Shown in pieces: positions 51,829 to 60,385 of a DNA stretch of 64,000 nucleotides (the stretch's first letter is position 1; the number at the start of each line of letters is the position of its first letter). Where the stretch lies: positions 62,001 to 126,000 of the forward strand of contig NZ_BATQ01000067.1 of the NCBI RefSeq assembly GCF_000739635.1, read 5' to 3'. The translations under genes and the position numbers were made by a program. The notes beneath the pieces were generated by a model, which saw only the letters and a program-made list of their open reading frames with translations, searched no databases and was not told where the DNA came from. Source of the DNA: Verrucomicrobium sp. BvORR034. Its GTDB lineage: Bacteria; Verrucomicrobiota; Verrucomicrobiia; Verrucomicrobiales; Verrucomicrobiaceae.

Positions 51829-52473
51829 CTACGGCACAATCGTCACCGGTGTGCCCATGGGAGTGGCTTCATAGAACTTCTCCGCCATTTTGCCGGGCAG
51901 GCGGATGCAGCCGTGGGAGGCGGCGTAGCCTGGGAGGTAGCCCTGGTGCATGCCGACGCCGCCGTAGATGCGCATGAAGTAGTTCATCTTGGCTCCTTCA
52001 AAGCGGGTGCCGGGCGGGCGGGGATGTTTGCGGTTGTCCACGTTTTGCACGATGACATTGCCGTCGTAGTCCTCGTAGTCGCCGTAGATGGAGGACTTGT
52101 GGTCGATGTCCTTTTCAATGATGCGATAGCGTCCGGGGCGGGTGGAGTAGCCCTCTCTACCGGACGAGATGGGGGAGCCGCCGGCAAGTTCATCCCCTTT
52201 GTAGAAATAGACCATCTGCTCGCCGAGATCGATGCGGATGGAGGGGGCGCCGGTCATGTCGTCGGCATCCCAGAAGGATCCGTCGCGACGCATCAGGGCC
52301 ATCAGTTTGGCAGGCAGCTTGCGGACGTCCTGGAGCTTCTTCTTCCCGTACAAGAATGCCGACTGGGCCGGGGGGGAGGAGGAGCTGCCAGTGTATGTGC
52401 TACAGCCGGTGCCGTTCAGCAGCAGGGCGGCGGCGCTGCAGAGAATGAGGATGCGGAGGGAGGGGATTTTCAT
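51829..52473 (-). CDS. L,D-transpeptidase lipoprotein (YkuD fold)
   Basis: A protein of 214 aa with a lipoprotein signal peptide: basic start, hydrophobic core (LRILILCSAAALLLNGTG) and Cys24. The C-terminal half is the YkuD domain, with GVGMHQGYLPGYAASHGCIR carrying the catalytic H-x16-S-H-G-C-x-R set and ending TPMGTPVTIVP. L,D-transpeptidases make 3-3 cross-links in peptidoglycan or attach lipoproteins. The gene is last of a minus-strand group (PgeF, alpha/beta hydrolase, GNAT, L,D-transpeptidase), 18 bp after the GNAT gene, with an envelope-related theme. Confidence 0.92.
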   Translation of the reverse strand: MKIPSLRILILCSAAALLLNGTGCSTYTGSSSSPPAQSAFLYGKKKLQDVRKLPAKLMALMRRDGSFWDADDMTGAPSIRIDLGEQMVYFYKGDELAGGSPISSGREGYSTRPGRYRIIEKDIDHKSSIYGDYEDYDGNVIVQNVDNRKHPRPPGTRFEGAKMNYFMRIYGGVGMHQGYLPGYAASHGCIRLPGKMAEKFYEATPMGTPVTIVP

Positions 52474-52491
52474 GACGGGAAAGTGGGCAAC

Positions 52492-52980
52492 TCAGACGAC
52501 CTTGGTCACATCGGAAGGGGACACGGGCGGGCCGAGAGTCTTGCGCAAAAAGTACTGCGTGTGCCCGGCTGGGAATCCCTCCAGCGAGCCGTAGATCACA
52601 TAGCCAAGTTTCTCGTAGAGGGGGATGGCGCCAAAGTCGAAGGAATCGAGCCGGGCATGACGGCAACGTTCATTGAGGGCACAGGCTTCGGCCAGCTCCA
52701 GGAGCTCGCGGCCAAACCCATGCCCGCGGAAGGTTTCCTCGACCCACAGGAGGTCGATCTGCAGCCAGTCCCAGGCAATGGAGCCCAGAAGGCCACCCCG
52801 GATGATGCCTGCTCCATCGCGCATCACCAGATTGAGGGGACGGTAGTTCCGCGGCGGGGAGTGCCGTTCGCCCGAAATCGCCAGTTGGTTGAAGAGCTCC
52901 TGAACCTCCTCAGAGCCCAGTTCGGGCTCAATGCTGATCAATGCGGACGGCGCGGCGCTGGGCGGGGAGGTGGGATTCAT
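52492..52980 (-). CDS. GNAT-family N-acetyltransferase
   Basis: A protein of 162 aa with the GNAT fold motifs: the acetyl-CoA loop in VEETFRGHGFGRELLELAEA and the later strand-helix ALNERCRHARLDSFDFGAIP followed by YEKLGYVIYGSLEGFPAG. The substrate is unknown. Its ATG overlaps the stop of the alpha/beta hydrolase gene by 4 bp (ATGA), and the L,D-transpeptidase gene follows 18 bp downstream. Confidence 0.88.
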   Translation of the reverse strand: MNPTSPPSAAPSALISIEPELGSEEVQELFNQLAISGERHSPPRNYRPLNLVMRDGAGIIRGGLLGSIAWDWLQIDLLWVEETFRGHGFGRELLELAEACALNERCRHARLDSFDFGAIPLYEKLGYVIYGSLEGFPAGHTQYFLRKTLGPPVSPSDVTKVV

Positions 52981-53870
52981 GGAGCGGTGGACTGCGGCAG
53001 GCTGGCGGATAGGAAGCTTGCCACCCGCGATTCATACTCGGAAGTGGCGAAGCGGTGCAAGTTTACATGCGCAGCTCCGGGAATTTCCCAGAACTCCTTG
53101 GGACCGGGGGCCCGGTCGTAGATGGCGCGGCCTTCTCCGATCTTTGCATGCTGGTCTCTGGCCCCATGGATGACCAGCAGCGGGCAGGGGACCCGCTGGG
53201 CGGCGGCCACGGGGTTCAGTTCTTCCAAGTTCAGGCCCAGCAGCCACTCTGCCTGGAGGGTGAGCAACGGATGCAACGGACGGGCCCAGGTGCCGAAGCG
53301 CATCTCCAGCCGGTTGGCCACGGCAGTGGGGACATCAGCAAAGACTGCCTCCACCACGATGGCCTGGGGAGGATGCTCATAGCGGGCCAGCAGAGCGGCG
53401 ACTCCGCCCAAGGAACTGCCGATGACGGCGACGGGAGTGGAGGGGAACTCCTGCTGCAGCCAGGCGACTGCGGCAGCGGCATTGCGAGATTCCAGGTGCC
53501 CCATGGTGATGTGATCTCCCGCACTCTCGCCATGCGCCTGGAGGTCGATGCACAGGGTGTGGTAGCCCAACTTGGAAAGGAAACGAGCCCTGCCGACCAT
53601 GCTCTGCCGGTCAGACCGGATACCGTGCATGAGCAGTACGGAACCGCGTGCCGCAGTGGTGTCTGGGGCGCGAAGCATCCAACCTGCTACGGAGGCGTTG
53701 CCCTCTCCCGGGATCGTAACGTTTTTCGCCGGATAGCTGGCAGGTGGCGGGCCGATCTTCGCCGGAGCAGGCGCGGCCAAGTCTCTGCCGATCCAGAGCA
53801 GGAATCCTGCTGCTGCGAGCGAGGCGAAGATGAAGGCCCCGGCGATGCGGAGAAGCCAACGACGGGACAT
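52977..53870 (-). CDS. Membrane-anchored alpha/beta hydrolase
   Basis: A protein of 297 aa. An N-terminal hydrophobic segment (WLLRIAGAFIFASLAAAGFL) suggests a membrane anchor or signal. The alpha/beta hydrolase signs are the oxyanion-loop HGIRSDRQS, the nucleophile elbow GSSLGG and late HGARDQHA and AAHVNLH for the catalytic Asp and His. The substrate is not known; cell-envelope esterases and peptidases have this layout. It lies 36 bp after the PgeF-like gene and overlaps the GNAT gene, so all four envelope-related genes are probably one operon. Confidence 0.85.
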   Translation of the reverse strand: MSRRWLLRIAGAFIFASLAAAGFLLWIGRDLAAPAPAKIGPPPASYPAKNVTIPGEGNASVAGWMLRAPDTTAARGSVLLMHGIRSDRQSMVGRARFLSKLGYHTLCIDLQAHGESAGDHITMGHLESRNAAAAVAWLQQEFPSTPVAVIGSSLGGVAALLARYEHPPQAIVVEAVFADVPTAVANRLEMRFGTWARPLHPLLTLQAEWLLGLNLEELNPVAAAQRVPCPLLVIHGARDQHAKIGEGRAIYDRAPGPKEFWEIPGAAHVNLHRFATSEYESRVASFLSASLPQSTAP

Positions 53871-53906
53871 AGAGTGGGGAGAAGAGAAGCTAATGAGCCC
53901 GCTGCG

Positions 53907-54581
53907 CTAGGCGGTGCGCCCCAGCAAGGCGAGCATCCGGCCCGTTTTGCCCTTCTCCACCCGATAGCTGTAATAGAGAGCGGGGTCCGAGGAGGTGCAG
54001 ACGCCATCATCGTGCACGTTCTCTGGACGGACGCCGGCGGCGATGGCCTGTTGGCGAATGTCCGCGGCGAAGTCCACCTCATACACGGGTGGCCGGATGC
54101 AGGGCGATAGTTGCACGATGACGTCCTCAGGCCGCGTGCCGAACTCGCGCTGCATGGTGGCGATGGCTTCGCCGGTGATGTTGAGCTCCGTGCCTTTGCG
54201 CCCGGAATGGACAAGGCCAAAGGCACCCGAGACTGGATCGGCAAAATAGACCGCTCCGCAGTCGGCCACATAGATGCCCAGAATGATGCCGGGCGTGTTG
54301 CAGACCAGTCCATCTGTATTCGGCACGGCTTCAGGACTGGCGGCGGAGACGACTGCCACCTGATTGCCATGGACTTGATTGGCGGTGGCAAACTTGGCCA
54401 CAGGGAATCCGAGCTCTGCCACGACTTCGTGGTGCCAACTGGTCAGCCGGCGGAGCGCCTCCTCGCGATCCACAGTCACTTCGATCTCCGGATGGCGCAG
54501 GGTGAAGGCGTTCCGAAATTGGGGCAAGGCGCTCAGTGCGGGGAAAGTGGCCCAGGACGAGGGTGGGGCGGGGGATTCCAT
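53907..54581 (-). CDS. pgeF: Peptidoglycan editing factor PgeF (polyphenol oxidase/laccase-domain family)
   Basis: A protein of about 224 aa from the ATG 54579-54581. The laccase-domain (YfiH/PgeF) motifs are visible: VHGNQVAVVS with the active-site histidine, the cysteine in YVADCGAVYFAD, and a later histidine in GLVHSGRKGTELNITGEAI. The last is normally H-A-G-W-R-G-T; here it is H-S-G-R-K-G-T, a variant that keeps the His and Gly-Thr. The PgeF family removes wrongly placed L-Ser from peptidoglycan precursors; older annotation calls it polyphenol oxidase. It starts the group with alpha/beta hydrolase, GNAT and L,D-transpeptidase. Confidence 0.85.
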   Translation of the reverse strand: MESPAPPSSWATFPALSALPQFRNAFTLRHPEIEVTVDREEALRRLTSWHHEVVAELGFPVAKFATANQVHGNQVAVVSAASPEAVPNTDGLVCNTPGIILGIYVADCGAVYFADPVSGAFGLVHSGRKGTELNITGEAIATMQREFGTRPEDVIVQLSPCIRPPVYEVDFAADIRQQAIAAGVRPENVHDDGVCTSSDPALYYSYRVEKGKTGRMLALLGRTA

Positions 54582-54676
54582 GGTAGGAGGAAGATGGCGA
54601 AGATTCGGAGGGGCGGCCAAGTGAATTTTCGAAACTCTGGAGTATGCGCGTGGTGGCTCCCGTGCATCCACAAAAA

Positions 54677-54708
54677 AGCGGCGTCACCCCGCAAAGGGAG
54701 ACGCCGCT
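54677..54708 (-). terminator. Terminator of the glutamine synthetase gene (minus strand)
   Basis: A 9-bp stem (AGCGGCGTC / GACGCCGCT) with a 14-base loop is followed, on the minus strand, by TTTTTTGTGG. It lies 26 bp after the stop. Confidence 0.92.
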
Positions 54709-54733
54709 GAAGGAGAGCTGGGTAGCGATCCGA

Positions 54734-55750
54734 TTAAGGAGTCGGCACCGTGGAGACCGTCTTCAGAATGCGGGAAGCAATCTGGTAGGGGTCGCCCTGG
54801 GAGTTCGGACGGCGGTCTTCAAGGTAGCCCTTGTAGCCGCTGTTGATGAAGCTGTGCGGGATGCGGATGGACGCGCCGCGGTCAGCCAGACCGTAGGTGA
54901 ACTTGTCGATGGACTGCGTTTCATGCAGGCCGGTGAGGCGGAGGTGGTTGTCCGGACCGTACACGGCGATATGCTCGTCCATGTGCTTCTGGAAAGCAGC
55001 CATGAGGCCTTCAAAGTAGTCCTTGCCGCCCACGGAGCGCATGTACTCGGTGGAGAAGTTGGCGTGCATGCCGGAGCCGTTCCAGTCACCCTTGATCGGC
55101 TTGCAGTGATACTCAACGTCCACGCAATACTTCTCACAGAGGCGGTTCAGGATGTAGCGGGCCACCCAAACGTCGTCAGCGGCTTTCTTGGAGCCCTTGC
55201 CGAAGATCTGGAACTCCCACTGGCCCTTGGCCACTTCGGCATTGATGCCTTCGTGGTTGATGCCGGCGTCAAGGCAGAGGTCGAGGTGCTCTTCCACGAT
55301 CTGGCGGGCCACATCGCCCACGTTCTTGAAGCCCACGCCCGTGTAGTACGGACCCTGGGGGGCGGGGAAGCCTTCCTCAGGGAACCCGAGAGGACGGCCG
55401 TCCTGATAGAGGAAATATTCCTGCTCAAAGCCGAACCAGGTGCCGGCGTCGTCGAGAATGGTGGCGCGGTGGTTGGTCGGGTGGGGAGTGACGCCATCGG
55501 GAAGCATGACTTCGCACATCACCAGCACGCCGTTCTTGCGGGTCGTGTCAGGATACACGGCGACGGGCTTGAGCACGCAGTCAGAGCTCTTGCCTTCGGC
55601 CTGCTGGGTGGAGCTGCCGTCGAAACCCCAGTTTGGAAGCTCTTCAAGTTTTGGAAAGCTGGCGTATTCTTTGATCTGAGTCTTGCCGCGGAGATTCGGC
55701 ACGGGCGTGTAACCGTCGAGCCAGATGTATTCCAGTTTGTACTTGGCCAT
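54734..55750 (-). CDS. glnII: Glutamine synthetase type II (eukaryote-like)
   Basis: A protein of about 338 aa, much shorter than the GlnA type I form (about 470). From the ATG 55748-55750 it reads MAKYKLEYIWLDGYTPVPNL. Type II signatures are visible: WGFDGSSTQQAEG, FGFEQEYFLYQDGRPLGFP, AGINHEGINAEVAKGQWEFQ, DWNGSGMHANFSTE and GLADRGASIRIP. These hold the metal and ATP/glutamate-binding residues. The enzyme makes glutamine from glutamate, ammonia and ATP. GSII is sporadic in bacteria. It is a single-gene unit with its own terminator. About 40 open codons upstream are not counted. Confidence 0.95.
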   Translation of the reverse strand: MAKYKLEYIWLDGYTPVPNLRGKTQIKEYASFPKLEELPNWGFDGSSTQQAEGKSSDCVLKPVAVYPDTTRKNGVLVMCEVMLPDGVTPHPTNHRATILDDAGTWFGFEQEYFLYQDGRPLGFPEEGFPAPQGPYYTGVGFKNVGDVARQIVEEHLDLCLDAGINHEGINAEVAKGQWEFQIFGKGSKKAADDVWVARYILNRLCEKYCVDVEYHCKPIKGDWNGSGMHANFSTEYMRSVGGKDYFEGLMAAFQKHMDEHIAVYGPDNHLRLTGLHETQSIDKFTYGLADRGASIRIPHSFINSGYKGYLEDRRPNSQGDPYQIASRILKTVSTVPTP

Positions 55751-55969
55751 GGATTTTATACTTGTGGTGTTAGGGTTGGTTGTGCCTTGAGGGCAAATTC
55801 CCGCAGGAATTCCAATGACGGCTCCCGTGGATATCGCCCTTCGATGAAGCATATCCCGTGCCATGTGCAATCAAAAATAGATGCAAAAGGCACCTTTTCG
55901 GTCACCGATGAAGACATCTTCACAACTGCGTCTTGCGACCGCCATGCCAAAGTGGAATGGTGAGCGCCA

Positions 55970-56386
55970 ATGCACGAAGTCAAAGACACCGCCAGGGCTA
56001 GCGTTCGCATCGGGTATGACGGGCGGGTTCACAAGGTATTTCGCGGGCACCTTGCGAAAGAGAGGTTCGAGAATGAGGTGAGGGTGCTGAGGTATCTCGA
56101 AGAGCGCGGGTGCGACTTTGTGCCTCGTGTGCTGGAGGCTGAGGCCGAGGGGCTGAGGCTGGTAACGACCAACTGCGGGGCGCGTGTGGAGCACATGTCG
56201 GAAGGTCGGATGAAGGAGGTCTTCGCGGAGCTGGAGCAGTACGGCGTGCGCCATGAAGATGCCTTCCTGCGCAACATCACCTACCGGGCTTCTGATGGAC
56301 GTTTTTGTGTGATTGACTTTGAGTTCGCCACCTTGCTAGATGAGGAACCCTCAGCCTCTGCTTCTGCGCTTCCTCAGTCTTCATGA
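55970..56386 (+). CDS. Minimal kinase-like protein (138 aa) overlapping a PP2C phosphatase gene
   Basis: A protein of 138 aa, much shorter than an ordinary kinase domain. The core catalytic residues are all visible in order: Lys22 (VHKVF), Glu36 (FENEVRVLRYL), a loop with His95, Asp97 and Asn102 (RHEDAFLRNITY) and Asp116 in VIDFEFA. The helical C-lobe that usually follows is missing, so it resembles a stripped-down RIO/Bud32-like or aminoglycoside-phosphotransferase-like fold. Its stop overlaps the PP2C start by 4 bp (ATGA), giving a coupled kinase-phosphatase pair. Substrate and activity are unproven. Confidence 0.7.
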   Translation: MHEVKDTARASVRIGYDGRVHKVFRGHLAKERFENEVRVLRYLEERGCDFVPRVLEAEAEGLRLVTTNCGARVEHMSEGRMKEVFAELEQYGVRHEDAFLRNITYRASDGRFCVIDFEFATLLDEEPSASASALPQSS

Positions 56387-57222
56387 TAGAACCTGCTTCT
56401 GAATCGACCCCTCTCCGCCTTCGATGGTCTGGCATGACGCACCGTGGCCGGGTGCGCGTGAACAACGAGGACACCTTTCTGGCTCTCACCTTCGATGCCC
56501 ACGAGGTGCGCTACCTCGGGAAGATCGGAGAATCCACGCTGGCGGAGTCTGACTTCATCTTTGCCGTGAGTGATGGCATGGGGGGCGCCAAGTCAGGCGA
56601 GTTCGCGAGCCGGATTGCGGCGGAGAAGATCACCCGTTTGCTCCCCCGGAGCTTCAAGTTTTCTGCGCAGCGGTTGGTGCCGGGCTTTGCCGATATTCTC
56701 TCGCTCCTGTTCGACAACATCCACACGGAACTCACTCGCATGGGCCGGGTGTACGATGAATGCGCAGGCATGGGGGCCACCCTGAGTCTGGGCTGGTTCA
56801 CACCAGGGTGGATGTACTTTGGCCATCTGGGGGACAGCCGGATCTATTACTTCCCCAAGGACGGCGAGATGACGCAGGTCACCCATGACCACTCCCACGT
56901 GGGGTGGCTCCGTCGCACTGGCAAGATCAATGAGCGGGAGGCGCGGACGCATCCCCGCCGGAATGTGCTGCAGCAGGCGCTGGGGGCGGGGCATCAACTG
57001 CTCGATCCTCACGTGGGCGCGGTAAGCTGCCAGGCCGGGGACCGCTTCTTGTTCTGCACAGATGGGCTCATGGACGGGCTGTGGGATCGTGCGATCAAAG
57101 ACCTCGTGATGGCTCCTTCGCCCGCTCAAAAGGAACTGCCTGTGGCGCAACTCCTGGTGGAGACTGCGCTGGCGGAGTCAGGGAAGGACAACATCACGGC
57201 GCTGGTCGTGGAGATGTTGTAG
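56383..57222 (+). CDS. PP2C-type protein serine/threonine phosphatase
   Basis: A protein of 279 aa with the PP2C motifs in order: RVRVNNEDTF near the start, VSDGMGGAKSGEFASRIAAE, GMGATLSLGWF, YFGHLGDSRIYYF, LFCTDGLMDGLWD and SGKDNITALVVEML. The acidic residues that bind the two metal ions are kept. The first gene of the pair is a mini-kinase with a 4-bp overlap, so this phosphatase probably reverses that kinase's phosphorylation. A GGGCCC-TTC-GGGCCC hairpin follows at 57227-57241. Confidence 0.93.
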   Translation: MIEPASESTPLRLRWSGMTHRGRVRVNNEDTFLALTFDAHEVRYLGKIGESTLAESDFIFAVSDGMGGAKSGEFASRIAAEKITRLLPRSFKFSAQRLVPGFADILSLLFDNIHTELTRMGRVYDECAGMGATLSLGWFTPGWMYFGHLGDSRIYYFPKDGEMTQVTHDHSHVGWLRRTGKINEREARTHPRRNVLQQALGAGHQLLDPHVGAVSCQAGDRFLFCTDGLMDGLWDRAIKDLVMAPSPAQKELPVAQLLVETALAESGKDNITALVVEML

Positions 57223-57342
57223 CCAGGGGCCCTTCGGGCCCGAAACATCATTTCAAACAGGCCCTCATCCTCCCGGCCCTCATTGCACGGCGCATCCATC
57301 GCTTTTGAGGAGCGCGCAGACCTTGAAGAAGACTCTGTCCCT

Positions 57343-57885
57343 TCAATGGTGAAGGGTGAGTGATGGGGCGTGGTTGCCGCCTTCGCTCATGGCGGCCACG
57401 GCGCTGGGGTGGAAGGGGCCGAGATGGAGCTTCTGCATGTGGCTCTTCAGCTCCGACTCGTTGGCCGGGATGTAGAGGAGATGGTCGGATCGCATGAACT
57501 CGCGCCAGTAGCGATGGCGCTCACTGAGCTCAGCATCCTCGTCGCCCTCCATCGCATCGGTGGGGTATTCCTCTGTCAGAAAGATGGGATGGATGGGCTT
57601 GTTGAACTTGGCGGCCAGATTTCCCTCCAGGGCGTGCAGGTAGATCTGCTCCCGCGAAGGGGGGAGCCCCTTGAGAAATGGGGTAGTCCGATAGCCGATG
57701 ATCTGTATGACCATGTCCGCTGCCTGGATCTGTCGCTTCACCTCTTCCGCCTCTCCGCCATCGGGATCTATCGCAGGCTGCAGCACCCTACATCCCCGCT
57801 TGGCCAGCAACTCCGCCACTTGACGGCGGGTGCTGTCCAGATCCCGCGTAGGCGCGGAGAGATAGATGACCGGAGAGGAGGTCAT
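57343..57885 (-). CDS. DUF4062-like (TIR-related fold) single-domain protein
   Basis: A protein of 180 aa. The start VIYLSAPTRDLDSTRRQVAE and the middle VKRQIQAADMVIQIIGYRT with SREQIYLHALEG have the pattern of DUF4062 domains, where a Rossmann-like TIR-related fold often heads STAND/NLR-type proteins. No NTPase or repeat domain follows here; the protein ends with a charged region and a His-rich tail. A stand-alone copy could be an enzyme or a scaffold. It is convergent with the PP2C gene. The function is unknown and the family match is moderate. Confidence 0.55.
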   Translation of the reverse strand: MTSSPVIYLSAPTRDLDSTRRQVAELLAKRGCRVLQPAIDPDGGEAEEVKRQIQAADMVIQIIGYRTTPFLKGLPPSREQIYLHALEGNLAAKFNKPIHPIFLTEEYPTDAMEGDEDAELSERHRYWREFMRSDHLLYIPANESELKSHMQKLHLGPFHPSAVAAMSEGGNHAPSLTLHH

Positions 57886-58023
57886 GCCAAAATAAGCCTA
57901 AAATGTTATTCGTCGCCTGACAAGTATAAGTTTTGCTTATTCGTGTCTCAATTGTTCGGTTTCTATCATCAACGAGATGACTACGGGCTGATTCCCTGCG
58001 AGGTTGCCTAAGAAAGCGGAAAT

Positions 58024-59400
58024 CTAAGCGGGGAGCTTCCAGGGGGTGCGATACTCACGGCCAAGAAGTTTCGCAGCGGCGGGGTCATTCAGGAGCTGTT
58101 CAGCGGCAAAATCCCACTTCAGGGTGCGGTTTTCCATCAGGGCGATGAGGGCGAGGTGCCCGGGGATCGCGCTGTGGTGAGCGGTGGTGACCGGGGTGAT
58201 GGTGGGCTGGCGTGACTTCACGCAGTCCAGGAAGTTCCGGTGATGGCCGGGGGAGCGGTAGAGGGGGGACTTGATAATGTCATCTCCCAGCTTGGGGGCC
58301 ACGTAGGCGTCCACCACCTTGCCGTCCTTGTCGCGTTTCTGGATCTTCCGGCGCAGGTCGTCCTTGGAGGCATCGTACCCGCTCCGGTCCACCCATACCC
58401 AGCCATCTGTTCCGATCCATTTGGTGCCGCTGCGAATGTCTGGATGACCCCCGGCAATGGTCATGGTGATGCCGTCGGCGTACTTCGCCTCGGCGCGGTA
58501 CTTGGTGGCGGTGTTCCAGACGGCATCCCTGGGCGGGAAGTCAGCACCCAGCGGGATCACCTCGCTTGGGCCGGTGTTGTCGCAATCCATGCCCCAGTGG
58601 GCGATGTCGCAGTGGTGGCCAATCCAGTCCAGCAACTGGCCGCCGCCGATGTTGTAGTTCCACCGCCAGTTCTTGTGAACCCGGGCCTCGATATAGGGCT
58701 CCATCTGGGCGGGACCGATCCACATTTCATAGTCCAGGTCTGCGGGGGGCGGGGTGATCTGGGTTTTGTCCCCAGTCTTGGCGAAGTCGTTGTGTCCAGA
58801 GGGCAATCCCACCTCCACGCTCGTGATCTTGCCGATCAGGCCGTTGCGGACCACCTCGGCCGCAATGCGGAATTCGTCGCGAGAACGCTGCCAGGAGCCG
58901 GTCTGCCAGATGCGGTTGTTGGCCTGCACGGCTTTTACAATGGCCTGCTGCTCGTGAATGGTCCGGGCGAGGGGCTTTTCACCGTAGATGTCCTTGCCGT
59001 TCTTCGCGGCTTCGATGGCGGTGAGGGCGTGCCAGTGGTCGGGGACGGCCAGCATCACGGTGTCGATGTCCTTGCGGGCCATCACTTCCCGGTAGTCATG
59101 GTAGGTTTTGCAGTCCTGGTTCTTGTAGGTTTCGTTGATGGTTTTCAGCGCTGCATCCAGACGGCCTTTGTCGAGGTCACACGCGGCCACGATCTGGCAG
59201 TCGGTTTCGTTGAGGAAGCTCTTGGCGTTGCTCGGCCCCATCATGCCCCAGCCGATGACCGCCATGGTGATGCGGTTGGACGGTGCGTTCTGCCCAAAGA
59301 CGCTGGAGGGGACGATCGTGGGGAAACCAAAGGTGGCGGCTGCGGCGGCGCCGGACTGGAGAAACCGGCGACGTGAGGTGGTGGTGGACGGTGTGTTCAT
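58024..59400 (-). CDS. Gfo/Idh/MocA-family oxidoreductase with Tat signal
   Basis: A protein of about 458 aa from the ATG 59398-59400. A twin-arginine signal is visible (SRRRFLQSGAAAAATFGFP), so the folded protein is exported to the periplasm. The Rossmann fold follows as TMAVIGWGMMGPSNAKSFLN, with the typical EKPLARTIHE catalytic block (Lys) and a C-terminal sandwich containing WIGTDGWVWVDRSG. Such proteins use NAD(P) or a bound cofactor on sugars or inositols; Tat-exported forms are common in Planctomycetes and Verrucomicrobia and act on glycosides. The substrate is unknown. Confidence 0.9.
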   Translation of the reverse strand: MNTPSTTTSRRRFLQSGAAAAATFGFPTIVPSSVFGQNAPSNRITMAVIGWGMMGPSNAKSFLNETDCQIVAACDLDKGRLDAALKTINETYKNQDCKTYHDYREVMARKDIDTVMLAVPDHWHALTAIEAAKNGKDIYGEKPLARTIHEQQAIVKAVQANNRIWQTGSWQRSRDEFRIAAEVVRNGLIGKITSVEVGLPSGHNDFAKTGDKTQITPPPADLDYEMWIGPAQMEPYIEARVHKNWRWNYNIGGGQLLDWIGHHCDIAHWGMDCDNTGPSEVIPLGADFPPRDAVWNTATKYRAEAKYADGITMTIAGGHPDIRSGTKWIGTDGWVWVDRSGYDASKDDLRRKIQKRDKDGKVVDAYVAPKLGDDIIKSPLYRSPGHHRNFLDCVKSRQPTITPVTTAHHSAIPGHLALIALMENRTLKWDFAAEQLLNDPAAAKLLGREYRTPWKLPA

Positions 59401-59502
59401 GAAGGCCATCACGCGAGGCCCCGGCGCGTTCTTGCATCGACAAAGGCGGCTCATGCTGAAACATTTGTCTTGCGTGTGAGGGCGGCTGACTGAGGTTTTC
59501 AC

Positions 59503-60351
59503 ATGAATCAGTTTCGAGCGCTATTTATGGTCATGCTGGTAGCCGTGGCGGGCATGGGCGCCTGGGTGTGGCAGACGAAGGAGAAGCTCTGGCTAGCCCA
59601 AGACTCCCTGCAGCAGGCGGAGGCGATCAAGATGAGTGAATTGAAAGCCCAGGCGGACCGGCATCGCGTGGAACTGGCGGCGCGTTCCAAGGAGCACGAC
59701 GAGGCCATCCTGGCGATTAACGCGGACTGGGAGGGGAGGCTGGACAATCTGCGGAAGGAAGAGCGCCAGCGAATGAGCGGGGCTTTTGAGCAATTCGGCG
59801 ATATCCTGGACGGGAGCAAGAAGACGCTGGACTACATCAATGCGCTAGAACAGAAGGTGAAGGCGGGCCAGGAAATCTCCAAGGCTGAGAATCAGCGTCT
59901 GGCGGTGATTGCGACGGGGCTGGGCTATCTGCAGAAGCAGTATCAGAAGCCGTTTCAGGAATTTACGGAGCTGGAGGCTTACCTCTCCAAGCGGGCCAGC
60001 GCCAGCGTGGAGACGCCGGACATGAAGAACGCGTTTTGGAAACGGATGTTCAGCCGGGAGTTCCGGGAGCAGGAACGGGAGTTCTATCGCACGGAAGGGG
60101 AGCGGCGTGGGTTTCAGGAGGCAAGCGCGAAGTTCAACTCCGCGTACAAGGCGGCCCAGAAGCAAATGGGCGCGGTGGACCTGAACTTCACGAAGGCGCT
60201 GCATGACCTGAACACGGCGGTGAAGGAGCAGAAGACCGAAGATTTGAGCACGTTCTTTGCCCAGGCCAGGAAGGCGCTTTCCACCCATCAGAAACTGCTG
60301 GAGTTCGAGCCGGAGGTGCCCAAGCCCGAGACGGGGACGGTGAAGCCGTAG
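59503..60351 (+). CDS. Membrane-anchored coiled-coil protein, unknown
   Basis: A protein of 282 aa. A single hydrophobic N-terminal segment (ALFMVMLVAVAGMGAWVWQT) is followed by a long, charged, helical region rich in Glu, Lys, Gln and Ala with heptad-like patterns (for example QAEAIKMSELKAQADRHRVE). The rest is soluble and probably periplasmic. No family was recognised. A TGAGG motif precedes the ATG at 59503-59505. It is divergent from the Tat oxidoreductase gene, so the two may share the promoter region. A structural or scaffolding role is a guess. Confidence 0.6.
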   Translation: MNQFRALFMVMLVAVAGMGAWVWQTKEKLWLAQDSLQQAEAIKMSELKAQADRHRVELAARSKEHDEAILAINADWEGRLDNLRKEERQRMSGAFEQFGDILDGSKKTLDYINALEQKVKAGQEISKAENQRLAVIATGLGYLQKQYQKPFQEFTELEAYLSKRASASVETPDMKNAFWKRMFSREFREQEREFYRTEGERRGFQEASAKFNSAYKAAQKQMGAVDLNFTKALHDLNTAVKEQKTEDLSTFFAQARKALSTHQKLLEFEPEVPKPETGTVKP

Positions 60352-60385
60352 GGGAGTTTTCAGTTTTAAGTGGAGGGCATGCTGG

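Noticed and set aside
57343-57885. A defence-island reading of the DUF4062-like gene
   Set aside because: No NTPase, nuclease or other defence gene adjoins it; the neighbours are housekeeping or signalling genes.
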